In this document: one piece after another, positions 53,204-63,812 of the stretch
Layout: every line of letters starts with the position of its first letter
Numbering within the stretch: the first letter of the stretch is position 1
Assembly: GCA_038243635.1 (NCBI GenBank)
Contig: JBBSQW010000003.1
Span: 124,001-188,000, forward strand
Length of the DNA stretch: 64,000 bases
Source of the DNA: Pseudopedobacter sp038243635
Lineage (GTDB): Bacteria; Bacteroidota; Bacteroidia; Sphingobacteriales; Sphingobacteriaceae
Direction: 5' to 3'
Position numbers and translations under genes: made by a program
Notes under the pieces: model-generated
What the model was told of the DNA's origin: nothing
Database searches by the model: none
Seen by the model: only the letters and a program-made list of their open reading frames with translations

Positions 53204-55198
53204 TTAAAAGTTAGTTTCTGACGTAAAAGTAGATGCTGGCAATCCTTCATTGTTAAACAAAGAGGCAGATGCACCATCGCTCCACGCGTATCTAACATAT
53301 AGCGGCGATTTTATGGACGCATTTTCCACAATTATTTTGTTCGATTTTATTGTGGCGTTTGCAGGTTTAAAAACTTTATCTGCTCCAGCTATTTCAAAAC
53401 CTGTTAAGGGCTTTGTTTTTGCAGATAAACCACTCCCTATGGAAGCTTTTTCGAAAGAAACAACTAAACTATTTCCATCTTTCTTAACATCCTGAAACAA
53501 AGGTCCGGATGCAACCATTTGTATCCCATAATCGTTAGCAAATGCAAATCTGGCTAACCGGTCTCCAACTTCCATTTTTTGTGTGGGATGTGCAGAATCA
53601 AGACGCCCAATATCTAACGTAGTTACCATTCCGGTTTTTGGAACTGTTAATGCCAAACGTTGGGCGTTTCTTAATTTTTGTGACTGCTCACGTTGTGAAT
53701 CATCAGTGTAGAGGTAGGGTGCAATTTGAACATAGTAAAAAGGAAAAGTATAACCCCAATGATTTCTCCAATCGCTTATCATTAGCGGGAATAATTTTTT
53801 GTATTGGTTGGCTCTGCCTACGTTAGATTCTCCTTGATACCAAATTACGCCTTTAAAAGTGTATGGAATTAATGGATTTATCATGGCGTTGAACAATACC
53901 GTTGGCGAATTGCTATTCATCTGCAATAAATTAGGTCGCTGCGAAATATCCAAGTTGAGCCCATAGCTATAAAATTTACCTTCTAATAATTCGGCAACAA
54001 CTTGAGATTTCCATTCGCCATTTAAAGAAATAAGCTCGTTTTGGTTTTCCAAAAACATCTTGCCAGACACGGCGCCTGGCCCACCAGTGTCTATTAATCT
54101 AACTGCTATTGTATTCTCACCTTTATGCAATACAGCTAGTGGCACTGCATAATCTCTTGACGCATTAGCTACATTATCACCCACTAATGTTCCTACACTT
54201 ACTCCATTTATAAAAGTTGCGTCCATATCGTCAACTGCATCAAAATGCAATTTATATTCGCTGTCTAAATCTTTGATAACGAACTTTTTTCTTACCCACA
54301 TTACGCCATCAAACTCACCTTGTGGTAACAAATCAAACCTACCAGGCAATGTAATATTTTTCCAATCCGCGTCATTATAGCTTACTTCAAATGCTTTGCT
54401 ATCATCAAAAGCGAGTGTTTTCCATTGTTCAGCTTGCTGTGGTTTTTCTGCTTTTTTCCATTTTTTAAGCCAGTTTTCTTTTGCCGAACCCTGATTTTGC
54501 AATTTGCTTATCTCCTCATTAAAATCGTTTAATTTCTCTAAGTTATCCTTACTAGTCCATGCTTCTGCAGGTGTACCACCAATGGCCGACTGCACAATGC
54601 CGATGGGTACATTTAGTTGCTGGTAGAGTTTTTTAGCAAAGAAAAAAGCAGTAGCGCTAACATCTCCTGCAGTTTGAGGCGATAAAGGCGTCCAGCTGCT
54701 CGAAAAAGAATCAATAGGTGTTGCAGAAATATTGAAAGGGACTTTTAAAAATCTTATTTCTGGATACGTTGCCTTAGCTATTTCTTCTTTTGAGTGCATT
54801 ATGGAATCTTTTGGCAACCAACCGCCTAAAGAGATATCCATATTAGATTGCCCGGATGCTAACCAAACCTCGCCAATTAGCACATCATTAATAACAATAT
54901 TATCTGCCTCACTTTCTATAGTAATTTTAAACGGACCACCTGCTTTAGGAGTTTGTAATTTAAGCATCCAAGTACCATCGTGTTTTGCCATTGTAGAAAC
55001 CTGTTGGCCCCAACTAGCAGAAAGTACAACCTCCTTATCTGGCATTGCTTTACCCCAAACCGCAACCTTGTCTTTTTGCTGAAGCACCATGTGATCTGCA
55101 AATAAACTGTTTATGCTTAGTTGATTGTCTTTTTGAGGCAATTCAGCATTATATAATAAACTAGAAAAGAGTGTTATAAAACAAATTAAAAAATTCAT
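53204..55198 (-). CDS. Sialate O-acetylesterase-family (SASA) enzyme
   Basis: A 664-residue exported esterase. The SGNH/SASA core has LFADHMVLQQKDKVAVWG near the start, LASGQSNMD with nucleophile Ser118, AIGGTPAEAW, and FKGVIWYQGESNVGRANQYKKLF. A jelly roll (about 250-400, WKNITLPGRFD, VMWVRKKFVI, FINGVSVGTLV) is inserted, like the one in the DUF4965 and GH2 proteins at the window start. The family removes O-acetyl groups from sialic acid, xylan or other sugars; here an acetylated mannan-type glycan is plausible (inference). It is first gene of a two-gene unit with the ricin-GH2 enzyme and is divergent from GH76. Confidence 0.9.
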   Translation of the reverse strand: MNFLICFITLFSSLLYNAELPQKDNQLSINSLFADHMVLQQKDKVAVWGKAMPDKEVVLSASWGQQVSTMAKHDGTWMLKLQTPKAGGPFKITIESEADNIVINDVLIGEVWLASGQSNMDISLGGWLPKDSIMHSKEEIAKATYPEIRFLKVPFNISATPIDSFSSSWTPLSPQTAGDVSATAFFFAKKLYQQLNVPIGIVQSAIGGTPAEAWTSKDNLEKLNDFNEEISKLQNQGSAKENWLKKWKKAEKPQQAEQWKTLAFDDSKAFEVSYNDADWKNITLPGRFDLLPQGEFDGVMWVRKKFVIKDLDSEYKLHFDAVDDMDATFINGVSVGTLVGDNVANASRDYAVPLAVLHKGENTIAVRLIDTGGPGAVSGKMFLENQNELISLNGEWKSQVVAELLEGKFYSYGLNLDISQRPNLLQMNSNSPTVLFNAMINPLIPYTFKGVIWYQGESNVGRANQYKKLFPLMISDWRNHWGYTFPFYYVQIAPYLYTDDSQREQSQKLRNAQRLALTVPKTGMVTTLDIGRLDSAHPTQKMEVGDRLARFAFANDYGIQMVASGPLFQDVKKDGNSLVVSFEKASIGSGLSAKTKPLTGFEIAGADKVFKPANATIKSNKIIVENASIKSPLYVRYAWSDGASASLFNNEGLPASTFTSETNF

Positions 55199-55643
55199 CT
55201 GAAATTACATTGGGTTTAAGTGCCAACAAAACTGAGCTTGTAGGTTTAGGCGATTTATAATAAATACAAAGAACCGCAAATTTTGCGAACTTAAATCTGC
55301 AAAACATCCCAATTATTTGACATTTCATACAAGTTTCAGCATCAACAACGTTGCGCATCCGCTAATCACGATTTTAACCTCACCCTACGCTTGAATTAAT
55401 GCTAAGCGGAAAAAGCGTTGATTTCGCAAACGACAACGCATTACTACTAAGCATAAAAGGAACGATTTGTAAAAAAAAATGGACGATTGGCCACGATATA
55501 AGATTTTAGATTTTCGTTACTTGCACCTACCAATTATTTACTATTTAACCTAACTAACAATAAGTTAAGCTTTAGTAAGCCATTCTTAACCTATTTTAAT
55601 TTCACCTCCCTTATAAAAGGAAAACAATCGATTATTAAACTTT
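55199..55643. other. Divergent intergenic region, 445 bases
   Basis: It lies between the esterase (minus) and GH76 (plus) genes and must hold both promoters. AT-rich; I could not identify a confident promoter or operator. Confidence 0.5.
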
Positions 55644-57257
55644 ATGATTATGAAAACACAATTAAAAAACATTTACTCAATCAAAGGGTTACTGCCGTTG
55701 GCCGTAGCGCTTATTCTTGCGGCTTCCTCTTGTAAAAAAGCAGAAAACATCGAAAACCTAAAAACAGACGAGCCTGCAAAAGAAGCGAAAAGAGGCGTTC
55801 AGAACGTAGTAAACTCTGGAAACGCCGATGCTGCTTTTAATGCTTTTAACAATGCTTTTTTAGTGAATTCGGGAGGGCAAACCTTTTATAAAAAAGCCAT
55901 TAACAACGGCAATGCTGATGATACTTGGCTGGCTTCGCTTGATATTTTGGTTGCCGAGGATGCTTACGAAAGAACCGGCTCTGCAGCACATAAAACTCTT
56001 GTTAATGATTTATGTAATACTTGGCTACAAAGAACGCCTACTCCATGGACTTGGGATGGCTGGAACGATGATATTGGATGGTTTTCAATGGCATTGGTAC
56101 GTGGCTACCAAATGACGGGGACTGAGCTTTTTTTAACTAAAGCCAGATACGGGTTTGATATGGTTTGGGACCGAGGATGGGATACCCAATATAACGGCGG
56201 TGGTATTTGGGAACAACAGCCAAATATGACGCCTGCTGGAGATCCTATTAGCAAAGAAGCACTATCTAATAATAGCATGGGTATTGTAGCTTGTATGATT
56301 TACCAAAGCAACCATGACCAATGGTACCTAGATAGGGCAACCCAAATTTATGATTGGGTAAGAAACCACATTTATAACCAAAACACCGGGCAGGTTTATA
56401 CAGGCATAGACCGAAACAACGTAGTAAACACCGGCTTAGCAGTTTATAACCAAGGTTCTTTTGTTGAGTATGCTAACCTGCTTTACCAAATCACAGGAAA
56501 TATAAATTATTATAATGATGCTAAAAGAACCGTTGATTATGTTAAAAACAACATGACAACAGGCGGCATCATCACCAACAATGCAGAGTACCTAAATACA
56601 TGGGCAGATATGTTTGCAAGAGGATTGGGACATTTTGTAAGAGATAACCGCCAATGGGACACTTATTATGGATGGATGTCACAAAATGCTAATGCGATTT
56701 GGAACAATCGGAGAACAGATTATAACATTACCTGGAACGGTTGGAACCAACAAACCTCGAACGATAATGGCTTGGCTACCACAAAGTTTGCAAGTGCTGT
56801 ATCTTGGCTACAATTTACTCCTGGCGCCAAACCTGATGAAATAATGGGCTCACATAAGATTGTGAGTAAACAAAATGGAATAGCTATTGACAATGGCGGA
56901 AATAATGCGAACAATGCAGGCATTCTTCTTTGGGGTTCTGCCAGTGGCAACCAAAATCAGAAATGGAATTTTACCCAAAATTTAGACGGCTCGTGGAATA
57001 TCATTAGCCAATCAAGCTGGAAAGCGCTAGACGTACCCGGCAGCAACCCTGCCAACAATGTGCAGATGGTTCAATGGACTGCCAATCGCGGAGACAACCA
57101 AAGATGGTGGGTTGATAAACAACCAGACGGAAGCTTTAAGATAACCAATAAGGCATCTGGCGGCACATTAGACAACTCCAGTTCTGCGGTAAACGGAACT
57201 GCTTTAATACAATGGGGTTGGGGCGGTGGACCGCAACAACGTTGGTTGCTTCAATAG
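55644..57257 (+). CDS. GH76 endo-alpha-1,6-mannanase with C-terminal ricin-like lectin
   Basis: A 537-residue lipoprotein (AASSC, cysteine 30); the start may be the first ATG or the second, two codons later. The GH76 alpha/alpha barrel (about 55-395) carries the paired catalytic aspartates D142/D143 in WNDDIGW, with ADDTWLASLDILVAEDAYE and GGGIWEQQ as further landmarks. Residues 405-537 are a ricin-type beta-trefoil (three repeats with GIAIDNGGNNANN, KALDVPG and GGTLDNSS, each followed by a QxW motif). GH76 cuts the alpha-1,6 backbone of fungal mannan, here probably at the cell surface. It is transcribed alone, with a terminator at 57276. Confidence 0.93.
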   Translation: MIMKTQLKNIYSIKGLLPLAVALILAASSCKKAENIENLKTDEPAKEAKRGVQNVVNSGNADAAFNAFNNAFLVNSGGQTFYKKAINNGNADDTWLASLDILVAEDAYERTGSAAHKTLVNDLCNTWLQRTPTPWTWDGWNDDIGWFSMALVRGYQMTGTELFLTKARYGFDMVWDRGWDTQYNGGGIWEQQPNMTPAGDPISKEALSNNSMGIVACMIYQSNHDQWYLDRATQIYDWVRNHIYNQNTGQVYTGIDRNNVVNTGLAVYNQGSFVEYANLLYQITGNINYYNDAKRTVDYVKNNMTTGGIITNNAEYLNTWADMFARGLGHFVRDNRQWDTYYGWMSQNANAIWNNRRTDYNITWNGWNQQTSNDNGLATTKFASAVSWLQFTPGAKPDEIMGSHKIVSKQNGIAIDNGGNNANNAGILLWGSASGNQNQKWNFTQNLDGSWNIISQSSWKALDVPGSNPANNVQMVQWTANRGDNQRWWVDKQPDGSFKITNKASGGTLDNSSSAVNGTALIQWGWGGGPQQRWLLQ

Positions 57258-57275
57258 CGAAACCATACAAACTTT

Positions 57276-57306
57276 AGCCTCTTCAAATTTGAAGGGGCTT
57301 TTTTTA
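57276..57306 (+). terminator. Terminator of GH76 gene
   Basis: AGCCTCTTCAAA (57276-57287) pairs with TTTGAAGGGGCT (57288-57299), with the central AAATTT as loop and seven T after it. Confidence 0.8.
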
Positions 57307-57477
57307 TATCTTAAAAATAAACCTGACTCAAAAGTATTTGATGGATTAAATCTTAAACAGACTTCTTTTATTGAAGAAGAAATCTTATGGGTGACAGAAG
57401 CATGAAATATGTGGCATGAAATTTTTGGATTGGTCTTTTATCATAAGTTTTAAAGGTGCTTAAAAACGTTGTACAGC

Positions 57478-57517
57478 AAAAAAACCTTAACATCCATAAA
57501 ATTGAATATTAAGGTTT
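57478..57517 (-). terminator. Terminator of GH125 gene
   Basis: AAACCTTAA (57482-57490) pairs with TTAAGGTTT (57509-57517). On the minus strand the stem runs into seven T, about 60 bases past the GH125 stop. Confidence 0.65.
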
Positions 57518-57574
57518 AAAATACATTTACAAAAATCAAACTAGTTTTTTGGTGTTATTTCAAAAAATCACTTA

Positions 57575-58993
57575 CTAAGCGTTCAGTAATTCCGGCTTTT
57601 CGTTATAGGTTTTCCATAATAATTCTCCAAATAAAGTATTTGTCCATGCAAACCACTCACGAGTAAAATCTGTTGCATCATCTTTATGAAATCCCTCATG
57701 CATAAACCCTGTGCCGCCATGTGTGTTTTGAAGCGACTGAATGCATTCCTTTATTTCTTTCGGATCATTTGAAGTTAAGCCTTTCATAATAATACTCATA
57801 GGCCAAATATAATCCATGCCCACATGTGGCCCACCAATGCCTTCGGCAACTTTTCCTTTAAAGAAAAAAGGATTTTCGCTAGACCAAACATATTTTCTGG
57901 TATTAACATATACCGGATCTTGCCTATCAACAGAGTCCAAATAAGGCATTGCCAATAAACTTGGGATATTTGAATCATCCATCAAATTTACACTGCCAAA
58001 ACCATCAATCTCGAACGCATAAATTTTCCCAAATTTTGGGGTATCTACTATTGCGTGTTCTTTTAAAGCATTTTCTACTTCCAATGCAAGAGCCAATAGT
58101 TCTTTTTCCAATTTAGCGTCGCTATGGGTTGCCTTAATCATCTCAGCTGCTTGTCTTAAACTAATTACTGCAAAGAAATTTGAAGGTATTAAAAAAGAAA
58201 AAACAGTGGCATCATCACTTGGTCTAAACGCTGATGATATTAAACCAACAGGCTTTACAGGGTAGCCGTAACCTTTTAGGCTACGTGTATCTGTTGCATT
58301 GGCAGTTTCTCTTTGAAAGTGATATGGCCCTCTGCCTTCCTTCTGTTGCTGTTCTTTAAAAACTTGTAAGGTGGCCTCTATCCCTTTCTTCCAACTCGCA
58401 TTAAATGGCTTAGTATCTTTCGTTTCTTTCCAATAGTGATAAGCTAAGCGTATTGGATAGCATAAAGAGTCTATTTCATATTTTCTTTCATGCACACCTG
58501 GTTTCATGTCGGTTTTATCGGTTGTCCACTCGCCTACTTTACTATCATCATTATAAAAAGCGTTTGCGTATGGATCTTTTAATACATAATGGGTTTGCTT
58601 GTAAATTACGCCGGCTATCAGTTTTTTAAGTTTCTCATCTTTATTTACAAATTGCAAATACGGAAAAACCTGTGCAGAACTGTCTCGTAACCACATCGCA
58701 TCTATATCGCCGGTGATCACATACGTATCGGGCAACCCGTTTTTCTCTGTATAAAACACCGTGGTATCTAATGTATTTGGAAAACAGTTTTCAAAAAGCC
58801 AACTCAGTTCTGGATTTTTTACCTTTTCTTGAAAAGTTTTGATGGCCTTATCTACCATTTCGCTGCGAAAATTACGCTTATTAATTGCAACACGTACCAC
58901 AGGGAATTTTGGAGCCATCGCAAACGAAAATTTGGAGGCTACTAATCCAGCTCCAAGCAAACCCGTGTTCTGTAAAAAAATTCTTCTTTTCAT
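57575..58993 (-). CDS. GH125 exo-alpha-1,6-mannosidase
   Basis: A 472-residue protein with a Tat-like or unusual signal sequence (MKRRIFLQNTGLLGAGLVAS). The GH125 (former DUF1237) pattern is clear: SWLFENCFPNTLDTTV, ITGDIDAMWLRDSSAQVFPY, DSLCYPIRLAYHYWKET, GLISSAFRPSDDATVFSFLIPSNFFAVISLR and GGTGFMHEGFHKDDATDFTREWFAWTN. The family hydrolyses alpha-1,6-mannosidic bonds from chain ends and typically works on the products of GH76. It stands alone between GH76 (convergent) and the hybrid two-component gene (divergent). Confidence 0.93.
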   Translation of the reverse strand: MKRRIFLQNTGLLGAGLVASKFSFAMAPKFPVVRVAINKRNFRSEMVDKAIKTFQEKVKNPELSWLFENCFPNTLDTTVFYTEKNGLPDTYVITGDIDAMWLRDSSAQVFPYLQFVNKDEKLKKLIAGVIYKQTHYVLKDPYANAFYNDDSKVGEWTTDKTDMKPGVHERKYEIDSLCYPIRLAYHYWKETKDTKPFNASWKKGIEATLQVFKEQQQKEGRGPYHFQRETANATDTRSLKGYGYPVKPVGLISSAFRPSDDATVFSFLIPSNFFAVISLRQAAEMIKATHSDAKLEKELLALALEVENALKEHAIVDTPKFGKIYAFEIDGFGSVNLMDDSNIPSLLAMPYLDSVDRQDPVYVNTRKYVWSSENPFFFKGKVAEGIGGPHVGMDYIWPMSIIMKGLTSNDPKEIKECIQSLQNTHGGTGFMHEGFHKDDATDFTREWFAWTNTLFGELLWKTYNEKPELLNA

Positions 58994-59399
58994 ATTATAT
59001 TAGTCTGTATTTAATCTTGACATTTAGTCTATTTTTGGACAGCTATTTCTCGTTTTTTTTAAATACTATGCTACCATTTTTAACATTGCACATGTAGTTA
59101 TAAGTTTACTAAACGCCTTTAGGTAAAACCGTCCATTTTACAAAGAAGGCAAAATAACCAACTCACAGATTGACATTTTCTACATATTTATTGACAAGAT
59201 GTACAATTAGACGTTGTTTCTAACATGATAGTAAAAAATATCTTCAAATCATCACTCTTGCGTGAATACTAATAAATAATTACAGAAAGTCTGTTAAATT
59301 TGGGGAACCATTTATAAACGTCAAATGAATTTTAAATTGTTTAAGTTCATTAAAAAAAACCAGTCAGTTTAAATTGGTTAGCTTAATTGCAAATTATCC
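58994..59399. other. Divergent intergenic region, 406 bases
   Basis: It lies between GH125 and the hybrid regulator. TAAATTTG at 59295-59302 fits the Bacteroidota -7 consensus ahead of the regulator, but no -33 element lies at the right distance. Confidence 0.4.
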
Positions 59400-62300
59400 A
59401 TGAATAGCACAAACCTGTTTTCTTTGAAAAAAAAAACATCTGTTAAATTATATTTAATTACTATCCTATCTCTTTTACTTTTTGCGGAAAATGCAAAAAC
59501 CCAGCCTTTCCCCTACCGGTTTAGCTATTTAACGGTTGACGAAGGGCTATCGCATACTGATGCTAATGACATTGCGCAAGATGAAAAAGGATTTATTTGG
59601 GTTGCTACCTTTTTTGGATTAGATAGGTACGATGGTTACTCCATAAAAAAGTATTACAACAGCAACGAGCCGTTAAACAATGCTTTTAAAAATCGTATAA
59701 ACTGCATTTACCCCGATAAAAAGGGATTAATATGGCTAGGAACCGAAGCTGGCTTGCAATGCTTTGACTCGAGAACCGAAACCTATATTGATTATAAAGA
59801 AAGCAACAACAATAGACCCACTTACTTAAAATTATACAAACCAGCCGGCGATACTCTTTTTGCATTGACAGCCAACCAAATTAAATTATATACGATAAAA
59901 GGGAAATCCATTACTGAAAAAAAATTAAACCTTCCGAAAGGATTTAATTGTACAGATATGGTTACTGATAAGCAAGGCAGAATTTTCCTTACCAGCAATT
60001 TAGGCTTATGGGAATTTAAAAGTAACGGCGAATTTAAAAAAATTGGCTTATCAGGCACTTTGCAAATAGAACTCTCGAGGCTTTATTTTGATGCAAACAA
60101 TAATTTGATATTGGCTGCAGGAGGTAAAATTTATACCACCACTAGGGTAAAGCAGAACGAAACGGGTTCGCAAGATGCGTTTTCTGTAACCCAGCAGTTT
60201 TCGGTACCAAATGCAGGTATTGTTAAAGATATTGTAAAAGACCGAAATGGCGAATATTGGTTAAATACCAGTTCGGATCTAATACGGCTGAGTAAAAATT
60301 TACAGTTGATCCAAGTTTTAAATAACAAAAATTCGCAACACAAACTAAATTCAAACACTTTAACAAAAATACTGTTAGACCAGTCCCAATGTTTATGGGT
60401 TTGCACCTTTGGAGGTGGAGTAAATTATTTTGATTTAAATGAAAAACTGTTTTATACGCTGCAACACAATCCCGAGAACCCAAATTCTTTATCGGGTAAC
60501 CACATTCGGTCTGTGCTGGCAGACGGCGATGATTTATGGGTTGGAACCACAGCAAACGGATTAAATTTGTATAACCAAAAAACACAGATCCTTACCCGAT
60601 ACAACAGAAACAACCCAGCGCTAAAATTTAAAAGCGAAGAAATAACAGCATTAACGCTAGACAATGCTCGCAACCTGTGGATTGGAAGTACCGGCGGTAT
60701 TCAGATACTAAAACCTAATCGAAAAGAATTTTGGCAACCGCCTGGTTATGAAAACTTCCCCAATTATGTGATTGATACTTTTACAAAAGACTATTTTGGT
60801 AACATTTGGTTTGGCAACCATTCTGACAGATGTGGCGTAATTTGGAAAGACGAACGCAATAATTACCATGTAAAATATTATGGAATTGGGTATTTTATTT
60901 TTGCCGATAAAAACAAACCTCAGCTATTTATTTCTAATACAGACGGGTTAAAAAGGATTATTGTAAATAAAACAGGAGATATAGTAAAAGAGTACGATTA
61001 TAAAGCTTCTGCTGCACCAAATTCATTAAGCTCTAACTACACCTATCCGGTTTGTAAACAAAACGATAGCACTTACTGGGTAGGCACTATTGGTGGTGGC
61101 TTAAACCGATTAAAAATTAACAAAAAAGGCGATTTCGACATTAAGATATACAATGAAAAATACGGCATTTTTAATGACGTAGAAAGTATGGAAATTGACA
61201 ATGAGGGTAACATTTGGATGGGAGGCAACGGATTACAGCGCTTTAATCCTAAAACAGAAAAACTCATTAGATATGATAAAAAAGATGGCTTACAAGGAAA
61301 TAGCTTTAAAGTAAACTCCTCTTACAAAGGAGCAGACGGTAAGTTATATTTTGGAGGAATAAACGGTCTAAATTACTTTACACCTTCGCAAATTAAACCC
61401 AACAGTGTTGAAGCAAAACCTATTTTAACAGATATTCTTATTAATAACAGCAGTCCGGCTTACGGCGAGGTAGATACATCAGAAAACTCCCTCCATCAAA
61501 TCATCAGTTATTGTAAAGCAATCAAGCTTAATTATTTACAGAACAATTTTGTTGTTTTTTTTTCGGCAATGCACTTTGCAAACCCCTTAAAATGCAAATA
61601 CCGCTATAAACTTGAAGGTTTTGATAAAGGATGGAATTATACCGACGGCAAAAATCCGAGCGCATCTTACAATAATTTAGATTACAAGAGCTATAAATTT
61701 GTAGTAGAGGCTAGCAATAATGATGGCGTTTGGAGCAAAACAAGAGCTGAAACCTCCTTTATAATAACGCCGCCCTGGTGGAAATCAACAACTGCCAAAA
61801 CTTTATATTTTTTAATGGCTATCTCGGTTTTAATTGGTATTTACATCTATCAGGCAAGGTGGTACCGCTTAAAAAGAGAGATGGAGGTAAGAGCTATTAA
61901 CGAGCAACAACGCGAGGAAAGCCACAAACAAAAAGAGGAATTGTACCAGCAACAGTTAACTTTTTTTACCAATATTTCGCATGAGTTTAGAACTCCCTTA
62001 ACCCTAATTTTAGGACCGTTAGAAAATCTAATCAATCAGAACAAGGATACGTCATTAAATTATTCTTATCATCTGATGCTTAAAAACGCAAAAAGATTGA
62101 TAAACCTGATTAGCGAACTAATGAATTTTAGAAAGGTTTCTGATAGCATGATCAAACTACAGGTACAACCGGTTGTTGTTTCTTCTTTTTGTGAAGATCT
62201 GGCTTCAGAATTCAACAATCTTTCTATAAGCAAAGACATCAACTTTACTGTTAAAGATTATACAGAAAGTAAAAACGGAGAACCTGCTAAAGGATGGTTT

Positions 62301-63584
62301 GACGTTCAGATATTAGAAAAAGTTCTTTTTAACCTTTTAAACAACGCCTTTAAATACACAGATATTGGCGGAAAAGTAAAATTTGAAATTAGCAACAATT
62401 TAGACCACTTTAAGCCTTCGTTTGCAACAGGGTTTGAAATTATCAATGAAAATCATAAAGAAGATCAATACATTTATTTCCGCGTTGCCGATACAGGAAT
62501 AGGAATATCGGAAGAATCTATTACTAAAATTTTTGAGCGGTACTACCGGATTAGCAGAAATCATTTAGGCTCTGGCGTTGGTTTAGCACTTGTTAAAAGT
62601 CTTACCTTACTTCACAAAGGCAATATTTATGTTAATAGCGAACGTAATAAGGGTACCGAAATTATTATCGCTATTCCTTCACAAAAGAACAACTACGCCG
62701 AAACAGAAAAAGCAACTGCTGGCGCAGATTTAGAAACGCAGTTGGAAGCAATAGATAACACTGTGCAGATTCCACTAACCAATCAACAAAGTGAGATTAA
62801 TCGTGAAACCTCTAGATTTAACAAAACGCTACTTTTAGTAGACGATAACCAAGAATTACGCACCTTTTTAAAACAAGTTTTTGAGCCTTATTATAACATA
62901 TTAGAGGCAGAAGATGGTGAAGCAGGTGTAGAAGTTGCGACAGCAAAAGCCCCTGATTTGATTATAAGCGACGTGATGATGCCCAAAATGGATGGAATTG
63001 AGTTTTGCCGAACTTTAAAGCAAAAGTTTGAAACCAGCCACATCCCATTTATTATCTTATCTGCCAAAGACGCTTTGGATAGTAAAATAGAAGGAATGGA
63101 ATCAGGTGCAGATTTTTACTTTGCAAAACCACTAAGTACAGAATTGTTGCTGCTTACGGTAAATAACATTTTTGAACAGCGAGGGAAACTACGAGAGCAT
63201 TATGCTAAAAACTATTTATCGGAAGCTACCGAGCTGGTAAAATCTGACAAAGACAAAGAATTTTTAAACAAACTGCTAAAGATAATTGAAGATAATATCC
63301 AAGAACCAGAGATGGACGTCGATTTTTTATGTACTCATTTATTTATTAGTCGTACTAAACTTTATCAAAAGATAAAAAGTATCTCTGACCAATCTGTTGG
63401 GGAATTTATAAGAACGATAAGGCTGAAAAAAGCTATTCAAATTATGACACATGAAGATATAACCATGAATGAGGTAGCCGATAGAATTGGATTGCAAAGT
63501 AGCTCGAATTTTTCGAGAGCATTTAAAAGAGAATACGGTAAATCACCGTTGCAATTTATGCAAGCCATTAAAGGAGCAGAGTAA
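59400..63584 (+). CDS. Hybrid two-component system regulator (HTCS)
   Basis: A 1394-residue one-protein phosphorelay. A membrane leader comes first (about 17-32), then a periplasmic two-bladed propeller sensor with Reg_prop repeats (about 40-700, e.g. IWVATFFGLDRYDGY, LIWLGTEAGLQCF, IWMGGNGLQRF), a Y_Y_Y domain (about 715-795) and a membrane helix (about 800-822). The histidine kinase follows (His861 in NISHEFRTPLT; ATP-site FNLLNNAFKYTD and DTGIGIS). A receiver domain (Asp1191 in SDVMMPKMDG) and a C-terminal AraC helix-turn-helix (from about 1285) end the chain. Such proteins bind an oligosaccharide in the periplasm and activate the neighbouring glycan locus. It probably controls GH76, GH125 and the GH92 at the window end. 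Confidence 0.95.
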   Translation: MNSTNLFSLKKKTSVKLYLITILSLLLFAENAKTQPFPYRFSYLTVDEGLSHTDANDIAQDEKGFIWVATFFGLDRYDGYSIKKYYNSNEPLNNAFKNRINCIYPDKKGLIWLGTEAGLQCFDSRTETYIDYKESNNNRPTYLKLYKPAGDTLFALTANQIKLYTIKGKSITEKKLNLPKGFNCTDMVTDKQGRIFLTSNLGLWEFKSNGEFKKIGLSGTLQIELSRLYFDANNNLILAAGGKIYTTTRVKQNETGSQDAFSVTQQFSVPNAGIVKDIVKDRNGEYWLNTSSDLIRLSKNLQLIQVLNNKNSQHKLNSNTLTKILLDQSQCLWVCTFGGGVNYFDLNEKLFYTLQHNPENPNSLSGNHIRSVLADGDDLWVGTTANGLNLYNQKTQILTRYNRNNPALKFKSEEITALTLDNARNLWIGSTGGIQILKPNRKEFWQPPGYENFPNYVIDTFTKDYFGNIWFGNHSDRCGVIWKDERNNYHVKYYGIGYFIFADKNKPQLFISNTDGLKRIIVNKTGDIVKEYDYKASAAPNSLSSNYTYPVCKQNDSTYWVGTIGGGLNRLKINKKGDFDIKIYNEKYGIFNDVESMEIDNEGNIWMGGNGLQRFNPKTEKLIRYDKKDGLQGNSFKVNSSYKGADGKLYFGGINGLNYFTPSQIKPNSVEAKPILTDILINNSSPAYGEVDTSENSLHQIISYCKAIKLNYLQNNFVVFFSAMHFANPLKCKYRYKLEGFDKGWNYTDGKNPSASYNNLDYKSYKFVVEASNNDGVWSKTRAETSFIITPPWWKSTTAKTLYFLMAISVLIGIYIYQARWYRLKREMEVRAINEQQREESHKQKEELYQQQLTFFTNISHEFRTPLTLILGPLENLINQNKDTSLNYSYHLMLKNAKRLINLISELMNFRKVSDSMIKLQVQPVVVSSFCEDLASEFNNLSISKDINFTVKDYTESKNGEPAKGWFDVQILEKVLFNLLNNAFKYTDIGGKVKFEISNNLDHFKPSFATGFEIINENHKEDQYIYFRVADTGIGISEESITKIFERYYRISRNHLGSGVGLALVKSLTLLHKGNIYVNSERNKGTEIIIAIPSQKNNYAETEKATAGADLETQLEAIDNTVQIPLTNQQSEINRETSRFNKTLLLVDDNQELRTFLKQVFEPYYNILEAEDGEAGVEVATAKAPDLIISDVMMPKMDGIEFCRTLKQKFETSHIPFIILSAKDALDSKIEGMESGADFYFAKPLSTELLLLTVNNIFEQRGKLREHYAKNYLSEATELVKSDKDKEFLNKLLKIIEDNIQEPEMDVDFLCTHLFISRTKLYQKIKSISDQSVGEFIRTIRLKKAIQIMTHEDITMNEVADRIGLQSSSNFSRAFKREYGKSPLQFMQAIKGAE

Positions 63585-63812
63585 AACATATAACTTGAGT
63601 TCACCCTAATCGTTATTAAATAAGATGTGAGATTTGTATTCCCTGATAGTTACTCAGGATAAAACACTATTGTTGATACCGCACAAAGGTATTTGCCATC
63701 TAAAAAAAGCTAGTATCACAAAGTCATAAACTTAAAAAACTCTTGTAGAAATTACGGTAATTTGTTCGAGATTTTTTTTCAAATGGATAATCAAATTCAG
63801 ATATAAAAGAAA

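Larger units (their letters stand above)
57258..57574. other. Convergent intergenic region, 317 bases
   Basis: It contains the terminator of GH76 (57276-57306) and that of GH125 (57478-57517). No other feature was recognised. Confidence 0.6.

Noticed and set aside
57330..57405. Short protein-like stretch between GH76 and GH125
   Set aside because: It has no start, is about 25 residues long and matches nothing I recognise.
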